Part shown: positions 48,775 to 61,999 of the stretch, piece by piece
Numbering within the stretch: position 1 is the stretch's first letter
Layout of the letters: each line of letters opens with the position of its first letter
Source of the DNA: Epiperipatus broadwayi
Taxonomy: Eukaryota; Onychophora; Udeonychophora; Euonychophora; Peripatidae
NCBI GenBank assembly: GCA_028023455.1
Contig: JAQFVV010000013.1
Span: 13,156,258-13,220,257 of the forward strand
Direction of reading: 5' to 3'
Length of the DNA stretch: 64,000 nt
The notes under the pieces: generated by a model
Told to the model about the DNA's origin: nothing
What the model saw: the letters and a program-made list of their open reading frames with translations, nothing else
The model's database searches: none
Translations under genes and position numbers: made by a program

Positions 48775-49065
48775 ATATTATCTTTTTGATTGAGCTAGTT
48801 GGGATTTCTTAGGTGCTGAATTAGTTTGCCTTCGTTCATGGTACGTTAGTTACCTTTATAATTAATTGGCGCCTGGAGTTTACTCTGAAACAAAAAAGTG
48901 CATTGAATGATAGGTTTTGAATTTTACAGTCGAGAAGATCTATATCCTTGAAATGCAGCTGCAGTTATGTGTCTTATATAGCTCTGGCTTGGTCATAGGT
49001 ACCTTCTGAGCATTATGCTTTTCTACCTAAGGGGACCAGTATGGAGCATTACTTAAATTGCAGTG
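48775..49065. repeat. Dispersed repeat R, right copy
   Basis: Direct-orientation partner of 45710-46020, clearly diverged from it. It carries the same order of blocks, including TTAGTTAC, TAATTGGCGCCTG and ATAGCTCTGG. Confidence 0.6.
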
Positions 49066-52000
49066 GAGTAGATCGAATGTATAATAAATAATTTTATAAT
49101 ATATTTTTATACATAAAAGTAAGCCTTACAATATTATTTCACAATTTCTATTTTTATTAATAAGTAAAAAGTTTATGCTAGATATTGTTTTTCTAATCGA
49201 TCTACTTCCCCAACCAGTTCAATATTAATATATTTTTCTGAGTAAAATTCAAAGTAAGAATAGGTTTGGAATCATTCACATGAAAGTGCATGAAATTTAG
49301 ATTATATTTGAATTAACAGAAAACATAGTTTCAAATGAAATATATATTTTCTGTAATGTGCTTAATTGCTTTAAGTAGTAAATAATCATCAGCTAATGAA
49401 ATGTTAGATATGTGTTAGTGCAATGCTATTAAGATTATTCATAATCTTCAGAAATATTTATATGTACTTCTTTCAAATTATTTTAAAATATTAAGATTAC
49501 ACAGGTTTGATTAAGAATTATTAATACAGAGAGTTGGAACAAAAAAAACAGCACTTCATCACGATTACACAAATTTGATTAAGATTTATTAACACAGGTA
49601 GTTGGAACAAAAAATAGCAATTCATCAATAAATTTTCAGTTGTATCAAGGCAAATACGAAAAAAAAAAAAAGAAAATATAAACTTGCAAAATTTTCTACT
49701 TTCACTTAGAAGAATTGAATATCTCAACTTCTGTAAAATGGTATAAAGAAAAGTTAATGATGATGTTTTAAGGAAATATAATTGTGAAATAATAAGGAAA
49801 GTTACAGAAAAGAATATTCTTAAAAATATAAAACAGTGTTTTGGCACTGGAAAGAAAATTATTTTAACAATAATAAAAGATACTAAAAAGAGGAATGAAA
49901 TCATAAAAATGCACAATGAATTTCTTAATAATAATAAAAAACAATAAAATAAAGTTGCCATATAATTATGAGATCATTTGAAATATCAAGTATTTTAAGT
50001 GTAAGTAAGAGGTGTATAGTTAAATATTTGTAAATTAGAATAATTCCAGTAAATGATGGAATTATTATAGATATTTTGAAAGAATGGGTAAATAAATAAA
50101 TTGTTAATGAATATTTAAATTGGGGATTCTCCATCTATTTCTTGCATTGATCTTAAAGAAAATATTTTATTCACTGAGCCTCTTTAAAAGAATTTTATTT
50201 CTCAAGATTTTGCATAATATATCAAATGAATTATTAAAAAAAAAAATTAAAAATGATAATGAAATAAAATTATTAAATTTTTTATTACAACAAAAATATT
50301 AATGCAAAATAAAATTTATTGGTATTTGCTTGACTGAAGTAAGATTTGTTTAATATATAAATGATTATTTTACAAAAATATACATTTTAAAAATTTTTAT
50401 TACAAAAATATAATAATTTTATGTAAAGTATGAAATATACAAAATTGTAATAACTTATTAGAATGCTTAATTTTCAATACTTTTAAAATTTTTTAATGCA
50501 GTGGCTGGGCGTGAATCATGTGTAGTAGCAATATTTTTTTACATCAAGTGTAAAGTTACTCGGTAATAAATATTTTTAAGTTGTCTAGTTCTTTTTATTT
50601 AATCTGTCTTTTTTTAAAATTTATTTCCTTAATAAATTATTTGCATAACTAAAAATTACTTCATCTAGATAGTAACTGGGAAAAGCTAAAAATATTGCTT
50701 CAATAATGATTTTTATTTACAAATTCAAAATTTGGAGAATTCATTTATGTGGAGGAAGGCTTTAGATTCCAGTAATTCAATTCACTTCTCTTGTAAAAAT
50801 ATATATATATATTATTTCGGATATGTCACATTCAAATAGTTGTGTGATACATTTGGACACATTAAAATTTTAAGATCTTTGAAACTGACATCTTTTATTT
50901 TAAGTGATCCATGTGTAGCAATATTTCTTCAGTATAAATACTATCTTTTTCAATAATAAACAATCACATTAGGTAGATATAAACAAATCAGTTTTGGAGT
51001 AGGATCCAATCTTTTCCTTGAAATTTCGATAGTACATTACTAACTAAATATATGTCAGTAAGTAAAATATATGCTTTTTGAATTCTCTTAATTGTATTAC
51101 TATAAGTTTGTCAATTTCAAGAAGAAATTCTGTTGCAGAATTGAAAATTTCAATAAAATTTTGCTATTATTTTTTGATAGCCAATATGTTCCCATGTGTA
51201 GAAACATATTATTATTTCATTATTACCATTACTTAATTGTGCTATGAGATTTAGCTTTGATTGTGTTTATTGCTATAATATACAATTGTAAATGGATCTA
51301 AAGTTTTTTTCTTTCATTATTTTTCATATTATCTTCAAGAATATTTTTTATTATAAAGTTTTGAGCAGACATTTTTTGAGAATGTGGATTCTGAAATAGA
51401 TATTGGTCTATTGATGTTTTCAAATCAATAAATCTAAGAAGAATATAAAGAGCAGAATAAGTCATATATCATTATTTTCATTGACATCATATATCAACTT
51501 TGAATACTGTCAATAGATGTACTGTGCAAAATGATAAAGAGGATTGATGATTGTCAAATCAATCAACATTTCAAATTTAGTTGTATTAAACTTTATTGCT
51601 AATTTGCCTCAAATTCATTTGGAATCTTTCTTGCTTTTCTTATGTACTAAGCATTTAAACACTATTTATTTACATTACGTGTCTTTAATCTGGCTTGATT
51701 GGAAGTCACAACAAAAACATCTAAAGTTTTGATAAGAGAACTTTTGTTATTATAATTCTTATGACCCATAATGAGTTGGTCCTGCAGTCATTATTGCTCT
51801 GTAAAATAGCTAGAGTATTTAAATACTTTTTTTGGAAATAAATGTCAAGAAGTCGGTTTTATATTATAACCCTAATAGCAGCAGTGTAAATGCCAACATA
51901 AGAACATTTTAAGAAAAACTTATGCATATTTATATATAATAGAAATGAAGAAAATTTGCAGTTAGTAAATAAAATGGTATTTTGAAATTTTTAGTTAACT

Positions 52001-55000
52001 TGTTTTTAATTGTGTTGAAATAAAATTTATTGATTTTGATAGAAAAGTATGGTGATTTCATATAAAAGCAAAAGAATTATGAATTAATATTTTTTTATTA
52101 TGAATACTATAATATGTAATATGTAAAGTGCAGTAGATAATGGGGCAGACAGAAAAAGCAGTTAGTTGTTCAGTAATCAGCTTCATTCCAGTGAGGATTA
52201 ACAGAATTTTATACTGCAAAATGTATGGTAAAAAAGTGTGCATGCAGAGAAGAATTTACCTTGCTGCTAATTGGAATTACAAGCTTATAAGAGAAGCTAT
52301 AAACATTTTTTTAATATTAGGAAATCTTTTAACATAAGCTAGACAAAAAACAAGTAGCATGTCCGTTGAAAACCCTAAGCATACTGCCCAGTCGTTAAGT
52401 GAAGCCTATGAGCAATTATAGTATCAACTCTTATAATCTGCACAAAAGGAAAAGACCGGACTATGCAGCTAAATTGTCGAAAACTTTACATGTATTTAAT
52501 ATTATGTAAGAGTATACTGTATTTTATTTGTGAATTATGATCACAAACTTAAATTGAAAGTAATTTAAAGGATGAGTTATATTTCATTTCCTATATATAT
52601 GTGTGGAATTATTAAAAGTAAGGACTGAAATCGATGAACTGTTTGTTGAATAAAAATATTTTAATGATTTTTATATTTATACATGAAGTTGCTAAATGTG
52701 ATCAAATTAAATATGTGAATTTGTTTATTGGAAATGGATTCAATATTATATGATTGCTTTTTTAATATTTATACATGAAATTACTGAATGGGAAAACTAA
52801 ATATATGAATTTATTGGTTGGAACTAATTATTCTATGATTGATTGTGAAATTATTAAACAAAAGAGAGAATAAAATATATGAACTCTATTATAATCTTAA
52901 TAATTTTATGCAAGATGGGAAATTGACTGTTGAAATTTACTTAATTGAGCTACAATCAAACTACTTACACTTTCTTTTGTTAATAAATGGTAGTTTTATT
53001 ATTTATTAATCCATTTGTTTATGTTTTATATATGATTAAATGTTATAACCTTGATACAAACATATGCTAGTTCATGAAAATATCCACAGCTCTGAGAACA
53101 TGGAAACCTATGGGTGATGTGCTGGGGTGTTATGGTAGAAATTGATAAGTGATGCTGATTATTATGTTAAGTAATTGTAAGTAAACATTCTGTTTGAGGA
53201 GATTTGGCACAAATAGAAACCTAAAACAAACAAAATACTTTGGAGTGATTTTGATAATCAAAACCATCACATGTGAGAGCATATATATATATATGTTGAC
53301 TATTTATAGTCTGCTCATATATATTGATCATTATAGATATATGCTTGGTGAACCTTGAATATTTTATATATATTATTGGTTAGGGTTCAAATCCGAATTA
53401 CTGAGATATTACCACTAGATAAGCTTGATTCAAGCATTTTTATATGAGATACTGGTACATAATTTTTTATACTGTTACAATAGTAAAGAACTAAATCTTA
53501 GAAACTCTCGGAATTTTAGTTTATATTCTACAATCCCTCTGTATTTTTTTATAAAAAGACTTTTTAGATGATGTGAATGGTATATATATTGAAATGGTTT
53601 TCATAGTGCTAACTTATCTTTAATATAAGACTCGCATCTGCTAAAATATGTGTGATAAAAAGAAATTAGTCAAAATTTAAAATGGAGCAGGACAGATGAG
53701 TTTAATTAAATAAAAAGAGAATTATCATTTAAAGTTGGAAGTAACATTTGTTGATACCAAACAAGAATCTTGCATAGATTACATAAGTAAATCTTATAAT
53801 TCAAATATAGTGTAGACATTCTGACTTATTAACCTTAAGCAGCAAGCAAGAATAAATGTATTTATTGTAAAAAAGCATATGATATATGAGATCATGCTTT
53901 CACATATTAACATTGAAATTATTTTTCAGTTACCCAATAAATTCATAATTAAAAGTAATGATTAATTTTTTTTCAAAATATATATAAAGATATTGCTAAT
54001 TTTAAAAGTGAAATTGGGATAATTATTGACAAAATAATATTTAAAAGTCAATTAAAATATTAGTTTTATTTTCAAGTAACAAATGTTTTTATTTCAAGAT
54101 GAAATGTTCAAACTCATATATGCAGTATTGAAAACTAGAATTCTGGAAGAGAAAAAAGTTTAGATAAAAGACAGGGATATAAATAAAGATCTTGTTAGAA
54201 ACTCTAATAGTTTTTTCTTTTAACTTAAAATACCAAATTTTTATTCAGTTTTTATATCATAGAATATTTCACATGTGAAATAATAATGATAGTGTATAAT
54301 AATTAGCAAAGAATGACAGTTGGTTAAAATAAAAATCTTTTCTCTAGACTGTATTCCTGCATACCTGTCAAATATTAGGATCCTTAAAAAATTAATATAT
54401 GAATATAACAAGAGAAATCCCATAGTATGATTTCCATAAATTGCTGTGATAAATCTCATTGTCTACTCTGTTGGATACCATGAATCTTTTCAGCAAAAGT
54501 TATATTATGACTGAAAGCCATGGAATCTTATAAGGTGATAAATAAAACCATTTCTTCAATTTTCTTAATAATAACAGTGCCAAAAAAAAAAAATGTTGAA
54601 ATCTCTAGAGAATGCCGTCAATAGAAATTACTTAATTTTGCATATTTATTTGTCCTACTGAGAATGTTCATTAAAAAAAAAAATTGCTTTCACATCTTTC
54701 ATAGAAAGTTTATAATGCAAATAGTTTAGATCTAAAGTAAGAACTTTTGGAAATACTTTTCTTTGAATTAAAATCAAGAAAAAAAGAAAGTTAATGCTCA
54801 TTGCCAAATTAAATTTTTTATTTATTTTTCTTTACACTGCTATGATTGTCAACATGTTTTATACAGTTGGGTTTCCACATCCACTATATTTTGTTCCAAA
54901 GATCCATAGTGATTAGTATGAATTAATTGATAATAGTTCACAATTTGTTTATAATACTTTATTTATAGTGTGTATTGTTTACATAAATAAAAGTCACACA

Positions 55001-56009
55001 TATAAATATATACAGTATAGACAGTGTTTAGGTACATCTACATATGCACATTTAAATTTTAGTCCAGTATACATGTTCTAAAAATTCAATAAAAATTTGA
55101 CTGAAGCATGCTTAGCGTGGAGTTAATAGATTTATTTTTTTTAGATTGTGGGTAATATAAATAATACATGCCAAAATTAAAAAAAAAAAAAAAAACACTT
55201 TTTTTTTTGTTCTTATAATGGATTTTTCTCCATTTTATCTAAGGCACTTTGTGTAATTATTATGACACTAAAATTGTATATATTCATATACTTTTTGTAA
55301 GAATTGAGTTGATGAAAAGTGGTAGTAAATAAAATCCAAAACACACAATATCTAATGGTTATTAAGTTGATTATAATTTGGAGTATATCTTGCATTGCAT
55401 AGTATTTGTAATGTGAACTAAAATTTTGTTTCATTTACAATTAACAAACTTTTTTTGATAACATATTAATGAAATAGTGGATAATAGTATAGTTGATGTG
55501 ACAGCTTTACTGTTCATATGTTACGTATCATTTGTGATGCTCAGATATTACATTGTCCTATTAATGAAGAAATATTTTAAATCACTAAATTTTATTATGT
55601 AATAGAAGCCAAAATTAGATTTTTAAAATTAATATAAAGTGGTAAACACCCACCATGGATTAAAATGTTTTGTTACAGTTAAAATTAGTTGTATATGTTT
55701 TATTATTTGGTGGTGCATAGTTAAGAAGAAATATTAAAGTTGTACAACGTAAACTAGAATTAAAATCATAATTTCAAGAACTAAATTTTTTAAGTAGTTA
55801 AAATTAAATATGACAAATATTACACTTGAATCCAAATATGTATAAACAAAACAATACATGTATGTGTATGTGTTAGTCTTGAAATATGTTCATTGAATCT
55901 CATACTGATGATTATTATAATTAGTAGTAATATGTTTAAATTATTAAGCTGATGTTTGAATAATAAAATAACACTATCTGAATTATGATGATAGTGTTTT
56001 AAAAATTCC
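49066..56009. other. Long AT-rich stretch without recognisable genes
   Basis: Contains a diverged 68-bp duplication (49495-49562, 49563-49630), with GATTACACA and GTTGGAACAAAAAA in each copy. It also contains two imperfect copies of a roughly 100-bp unit with TTTATACATGAA (about 52655-52850). A B-box-like GGTTCAAATCC sits alone near 53389. The 146-codon minus frame at 49521-49961 is Phe/Leu/Ile-rich because its strand is T-rich; I do not call it a gene. Confidence 0.45.
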
Positions 56010-56110
56010 TATTCAGTTCAATCCTAATATCTCCAGAACTAGTTTCAAGCTTATGGCTTTTATTAGTTTGAATCTTGGAATAGTGCACTTGTGTCTTTAG
56101 GATTTAATGC
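56010..56110. repeat. Inverted-repeat element family, single-arm fragment (copy 3)
   Basis: ATCTCCAGAACTAGTTTCAAGC, then TATGGCTTTTATTAGT and AATGCACC follow the arm order of the other copies, with many changes. The other arm is missing. Confidence 0.65.
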
Positions 56111-56958
56111 ACCAATTTTTTTTCTCCCTCTACTCCAACTTCCAACGTTTTATCTGTTTTTTTCTTCTAAAAGTTGTTTTACATTATATTGCTGATTTGA
56201 AATTTTGGACAGTTTCTTCTGCTCTTTAGAAGTTGCCTTTTTTGGAAATGCTACTTTCAGCATTTTTTATGTGAACCAATCTTTTTTACTCCTTTTTTCT
56301 CTAACTTTAATAACAACTTCCTCTAAAGCCATGATCAGATTTTGATTTCTGAATATAGTTCTTCCTCTATATATTTTTTTTTTTTAAAGCACAACAATTA
56401 ATATTTTTTTCATCAATTCTATCTGCTATCTTTATCAATTTTTTTTTTCCAGTTCTAAAAGTGAATTTAATTTAATTTCTTTAGTTTCAATTGGCATTTA
56501 TAACTATTAAACTAAAAAATATGGCATTGCTGTCTTGCTTTTGACTATTGCTTATTACTGTATATCTATAGTTTTTGTCTTTTCATTATTTGGTCTCTAT
56601 GTCCATTTTCTGCAGACTTGCTGTATTGTAAGTTATTATATTCTGTTTGATCCAAATTTTCAAGATCTCTTTAATGTATTATATAGGGGACACATTTGAA
56701 AAAATTTATTATTTTGATTTTCTTTCCAAGCTATCTGTTGTAACATACATTTTAAGGACATTGGATTTTGAAAAATTAGTGTAGGACTAAGCGTATTCTG
56801 ATATTGTTTAGGATTTTAGGTGGTATATGATTATAGATACTTATTTTTGAAATTTTTGATTCTGAATCATTGAAGTGAATTAAATCTCTAATAATTTATT
56901 TTATATGGATTAGAGCTTTGATATTTAATTTGCATTCAATTTTATATCAAGACGATTG
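56111..56958. other. AT-rich spacer, T-rich on the plus strand
   Basis: No gene is seen. Long T runs occur near 56365 and 56440. Confidence 0.45.
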
Positions 56959-58322
56959 CTTTATATCAGCTGTCCCTAACTTTACGGATCACAAAATTTA
57001 TAATTTTAAATCACACAGAGAACTATTATGAATTTTTTAAAAAAAAAAATACATTTGTAAAATAATGATCAGAGAAACTTCCATTTTATTAATATGAAAT
57101 GCATCTATTTAATATAACAAATTTAATCATAATAAAATTATTAAAGTTAGTTTAATAATTCTAAAATAATTGAAGTTTATTTAAGTATTACAAATTTTTA
57201 GGGTGACATTTGTTCATGCTTGTTTGAAGAAATTTATGGATTTTTGGTCCAAATGGTGTTAAAGCAAGATGGAGAGTCGTATTTATTTCAAGTTGAGACC
57301 ATTACCGAAGTTGCAGATAACAATGTCTTTTCACACAAATATGTTGTTGAAAATTGATCAAAATTTTCATTGCTTTTTCACTCAGTAATGGATATTCATT
57401 TTTTTATGGAGAGACAAAAATGAGGTCTTGATGAGCTTGAGTAGAATTTAACTGTGAAACTATTGTTAGATGATAGATTGATATGTGTTTTTTTTTTCAT
57501 TCATGTTTAAATTGCTATCTTCTTTGGTTTGCTGCTAATGAATCTATTATCCACATATTACCATGTCAGGGATCTTCTTTCTTTGGGCAATAATGGTCCA
57601 AAGATTCTGTGAGTGATTGTGTTATTGAACTAGTTACCACCTGCCAGTTGACAACTCCTCACATATTTATCAAAATTTGAAAACATTTGCAGATCTTCAG
57701 CCAATCACATTTGCCACAATAATATTTTCTTTTTGGAAAGTATCCATTTTACCTCATAATGTGAACACTTTTCTTAAGTTGTCTTTGCAAGGATATGTTT
57801 GATTCATTCATCGGTGAAAAAATATTTGCCAGACATACAAGCTTGGCTACCCACTCATTGTCGGACAAGAGTTTTTGAGATTTCAGATTATTTTGCTGCC
57901 TCAGCATGTAAAAGATGAGTATACTGGGAACCCATTTCTTCACAAAATGCCTCAAATATTTGAGAATTGAGTACTTTGTGTCAAATTTTATTTATAATTT
58001 TAATAACATCTGATAATACTTTGTATAATTCTGGGGACATTTTTCTCATCACAAGTTGCTCATGGTGTATGATGCAATGTGTAGACAAAATGTCTGGGTA
58101 AACATTTTTCACCATTGCAACAATTCCTGAAAATTTCCACTCCTTTCAAGGAAATCTTGTTAAGAGCTATTGGCAAGCTCATTATTTAACTGCTTAGTTC
58201 TCCAGATGCCATATTGAATTTTTTAAGACTAAGACACAATTTTCATTAATGTTAAAGCAAAAAAATTTACATTGATAGAAACTAGAAAAACTAAGGAAAA
58301 CAATAAGGCTAAGACAAATAGT

Positions 58323-58880
58323 GATTCATCATCATCATCACCATTATCAATCCATTGCAGGATGAAGGTCTCTCCAAGTTCAATCCATCTTTTCCTATCT
58401 TTAGCTTCTCCACATCACCCCTGCACACTTTCTTATTTCATCCATCCATCTCACATGTGGTCTCTCTCTGGGTCTTTTACAATCTCTTGGAATCCAGTTT
58501 AAAATTTCAATTGTCCATCTATTATCATCTCTTCTAACAATATGTCCAGCCCAACTCCACTTCAGTCTTTTAATTTTTTCAATGAGATCAGTAACACCTG
58601 TTTGTTCTCTTACCCATACATTGCGTTTTCGATCCCTTCTTGTTACTCCCAACATGCATCTCTCCAAACTTATTTGAGTGGTCTGAAGTCTCTGTATTGC
58701 TCTTCTATTAAGTGTCCAAGTCTCAGATCCATAAGTAAGAACTGGCAAAACACATTTATTATAAACCTTCCTTTTCAAACACATAGGCATATTTCCTTTT
58801 AGTATCAAATTATTTCTACCAAAAGCACTCCAAACCAAGTTTAATTCTATGATTAATTTCATCCATTGTATTTCCATCTG
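58323..58880 (-). pseudogene. RTE-like LINE, 3' end (copy 2), inserted in the hAT element
   Basis: A 158-codon minus frame (58877-58401) carries the conserved C-terminal part of reverse transcriptases of this group: K-V-Y-N-K-C-V-L-P-V-L-T-Y-G, E-T-W-T-L, E-R-C-M-L-G-V-T-R-R-D-R, W-A-G-H-I-V-R-R and R-P-x-V-R-W-x-D-E-I. After the stop comes a short 3' end and a (GAT)n-type tail (58323-58340), as RTE elements have. It is 5'-truncated; the polymerase core is missing. It interrupts the hAT transposase between the regions at 59.4 and 58.26 kb. Confidence 0.85.
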
Positions 58881-59930
58881 TATTTACCATTTAAAAAAAT
58901 AAGGAAAAAAAAAGAAATTTCAACATCCGATATAATTATTACTTTATTGTTTGTTCATAATCATTAACTACAAATGCAAATTAATAAAAATTAAATCATT
59001 TTTTCAATTAATTAAAAAAATAAAATAAAAATATTATTCAAAAAATTAAAATTGTATACTTACCGAGTCCGATATTCTTTAATTACGTTTAGACTCCATG
59101 GAAGACCTTGTTTGTGAATCAGTATATTTTTAATCTGATAAAAGTGTATTTTTAGGCTGCTAAAAGTTTTCTGTCTTTATTGCTTAGTGGAAATTACAAA
59201 ATTGATTAAAAAAGAAAAATTAAATGCACCGATTACGAAAAAAATTAATAAAAAATCCAAATTTCATCGGATTTTTTTGTTAAAGACATCTTTAGAAAGC
59301 TACATTAAAGCTGTATCAAATGACCATATATCTGTTGATGTCATGCTTATAGTTTTTACGTCATTAAAAAAACATTTTGACCAGTCAAATAAAGACGTGT
59401 CGGACACCCGCCAAAGCAGTTAATATGTCCAGTCGTTGTTTGCGGCATTGTCTGTACATATACCAATACATTTTTTCCTTTCAATTCGTTGTTAGAGGAA
59501 AGAAGTATTAAGTACTTCAAAAATCTCAGTGTTTCTACCCAGAAAATTGGGTGAACAAAGTAGTTTTTCCTGTAACTCTCGTTCATACCCAACCCTCGCA
59601 AAACAAAGAAGTGTCTTTTTACTTACAACTATTGATATGTCAAGTTGAATTGAATAAAGTAGTGAATTTTTCACCATTTTTTATAACTTGATTTTCAATA
59701 TCTTCAGTCATGTTTTTAATTCTGTGCTTGACAGTGTTAGCTGACATAGGAATGATTTAGTTTCTGGACAGCCTATTTTCCTAAAACCTCTTCACAGCTT
59801 GTAACATGCTAGGCCTAATTAATTTTCTAATTGTATATAACTTTTTGTTTTTCGCTATCTGAATTGCTATCAGATAAGCCTTTAATGACTTATCTTTGTC
59901 ATTTTTGTTAAAGCAATTACTTTTCTTTTG

Positions 59931-60960
59931 AACCACTAAATATCACATGATCATTTTTTTTGTTTGCTCATAACTGTTATTAAAACAGGCAAAACTCTCC
60001 ATACAGTAATGCCAGAAGGCTTGTGTATAAAATCCCTATCTAGTTTTTATTTATCTAATATCCCCAGACTAGTTTCTAGCCTGTGCCTTTCATCGGTGAG
60101 GAGCTTTGGATCTGGGAACATTGCAGCTAGATCTCGAGATCTAATGCAATCCTCCAGGAGCCACTTTTTATCTCTACTTAACTACAAAACTATGAGTTTA
60201 AAATTGAAAACACAATATTTTCAAGCCAAACGCATTAGCTTATATAATCATATAGGTCTGAACTCAGTTCAATAGCCATACATTATGGTATCTTTGGTTT
60301 TTAATAACCATAGCCACCACTATGCAGGATTGATGTTAAACCACTAAACATCACGTGATCACCATTTCTTATGCTTGTCATAACTTATTAAAACAGGCAA
60401 AAATCTCTATACATTAGTGCCACTCAGATCCACAGCTTCTCACTGACGAAAGCCACAAGCTAGAAACTAGTCGGGATATTGAATAAGTCTGCACTAGATA
60501 GGGATTTTATGCACAAGCCTTCTGGCATCCATTGATTACTCTGGCTTGCACTGAGTTAGATTACTATATGGAGAATTTTGCCTGCTTTAATAACACTTAT
60601 AAGCAAGCTTAAGAATTGGTGATCATGTGATGTTCAGTGGTTTAACATTAAAATGTCCTGTATGACTATATAAGCTAATGAGCTTGGTTTGAAAATATTT
60701 TCAATTTTAGGCTCATAGTTTTATAGTTAAAGAGAGATAAAAGATGGCTGCTGGAAGATTGCATTAGATCCTAATATCTAGGTGCAGTTCTCTTAGATCC
60801 AAAGTTCCTTCACTGACGAAGGCCACAAGCTAGAAATTAGTCTGGGGATATTGGATGAGTAGGTACTAGATAGGGATTTTATGCATAAGTCTTCTGGCAT
60901 CCATTGATTATTCTGTCTTGTATTGAGTGGCACTACTGTATGGAGAGTTTTGCCTGTTTT
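59931..60960. mobile_element. Inverted-repeat element family (copy 4), inserted in the hAT element
   Basis: Carries the family's blocks in forward order from 59931 and in reverse complement from about 60425 to 60960, again a long foldback. It is flanked by AATTACTTTTCTTTTG (59915-59930) and AATTACTTTGCTTTTG (60961-60976), a 16-bp direct repeat with one mismatch that reads as a target duplication. That length is unusual for a DNA transposon and more like retroposition. It splits the hAT BED-finger region from the rest. The frames at 59964-60275 and 60793-61008 come from the arms. Confidence 0.8.
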
Positions 60961-61811
60961 AATTACTTTGCTTTTGTATATTTTCATGCATTCTTTGAAA
61001 ATATTCAAGTGGTTTCTTAGCTAAATCTGGATGTTTTGATTGAAAGTGTCTTCTGAGTTTGTATGGTTTCATGGCATCATTGTATAAACTCTCAGAACAC
61101 ACAACACAAAACAGCCATGGATCAATCTCACTACCAAGTTCTGGAACAAATCCAAATTTTCAAGTAGTTCGAATCATATTTTCTTGATACTTTGAGTTTT
61201 TTCTTTTTTTTGCCTCCAGTTTGAATGTTCTTCCTAATAGTGCCTGACAAGGACTGTGGATGCTCTTGATTCATTGATCAGCTCACGATTAAGTGTACAC
61301 ATATTACTATTGTTACTATTATCACTAGTTGCTTTATTTTTTGTATTACTAAAAAAAAAGCCAAACATTCCTTTGCTTTTTTTCAATCATTATGAGTTTA
61401 TTTCATTTGAATCTAAAACCAACCATGAATTGATATTTATCAAAGTTAAACTATTTGATGCCATTAAATATAACAGTTGAAGAAAATACATGATTAATTT
61501 GTCATACCTAAAAAGAGCATCTGAGAAATAAGCAAATAAAAAAAAACCAATCTGATGAGAATCGGTATTGCTGAGCAGGTGACTCGTAATAGTTGCAACA
61601 ATACTGAAGCTGCTTCAGGATTATTGCGCCTCTCTTGTCCCCACCTCCCTCACATACATTTAACGAATTTAGTGCAAGATGAAAATTGTCATTCAGAATA
61701 TAACAATTTCTTGAAATATTAATAAAACATAAAAATTGCAAATTATGTCAAGATTTCTTTGTGGACTACCAGTTGCTGATGTATCACTGGTTAGCGAACC
61801 CTGCTTTATAT

Positions 61812-61999
61812 TATTTAAACAGTCAATTGTATAATAGTTTTTTTGATAAAAATTGATAAAGCATTAACAAGCTACTATTATTGGCTAAGCTTTTTGTTAC
61901 TGCTCAATCACAATGCATTTTGATGGTGTTGGCAAAAACAATAAATGTATATTTAATAGATGAAATACACAGGCTTATATATACCTGTGTCTATATATG
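61812..61999. other. AT-rich spacer
   Basis: A short stretch right of the hAT element; nothing is recognisable in it. Confidence 0.4.

Larger units (their letters stand above)
57180..61215 (-). pseudogene. hAT transposase pseudogene, ZBED5/SCAND3-like
   Basis: Reading from 61215 down: a basic start with R-K-Y-D-S-N-Y-L-K, then a BED-type zinc finger with C-V-V-C and H-x4-H (about 61165-61025). The inverted-repeat element interrupts here. The frame resumes at about 59925 with K-S-L-K-A-Y-L-I-A-I and N-T-V-K-H-R-I-K-N-M-T-E-D-I. Next comes F-A-R-V-G-Y-E-R-E-L-Q-E-K-L-L (59600-59550), a stretch ending at the LINE insertion, then S-T-H-C-I-I-H-H-E near 58090 and F-C-E-E-M-G near 57945. L-L-S-D-N-E-W-V-A-K-L at about 57870-57840 follows. 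The C-terminal dimerisation region (Y-P-L-L, then T-T-Y-L/I-C-E/V-K) lies near 57400-57300. This is the order of the ZBED5/SCAND3-type hAT family, whose products cut and paste the element or, when domesticated, serve as host proteins. Many stops and frameshifts make this copy inactive. Confidence 0.85.
56967..61803 (-). mobile_element. hAT DNA transposon with two nested insertions
   Basis: The ends are CAGCTGTCCCTAAC at 56967 and, inverted, CAGGGTTCGCTAAC ending at 61803 (10 of 14 positions match). CTTTATAT flanks both sides (56959-56966 and 61804-61811), an exact 8-bp target duplication as hAT elements make. The minus strand encodes a decayed ZBED5/SCAND3-like transposase. An RTE LINE fragment (58323-58880) and an inverted-repeat element (59931-60960) lie inside. 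Without them and their duplicated flank, about 3.2 kb remains, a normal hAT size. Confidence 0.88.

Noticed and set aside
45710-49065. LTR retrotransposon bounded by the R repeats
   Set aside because: No protease, polymerase or integrase motif, no primer site and no clear termini; only the repeats are reported.
49521-49961. 146-codon minus-strand frame that looks like a membrane protein
   Set aside because: Its Phe/Leu/Ile richness follows from a T-rich, A-poor strand, where stops are rare. No start context, domain or neighbour supports it, and the region contains a duplicated 68-bp unit.
53380-53400. Pol III B box (GGTTCAAATCC)
   Set aside because: It stands alone with no A box at tRNA spacing and no tail.
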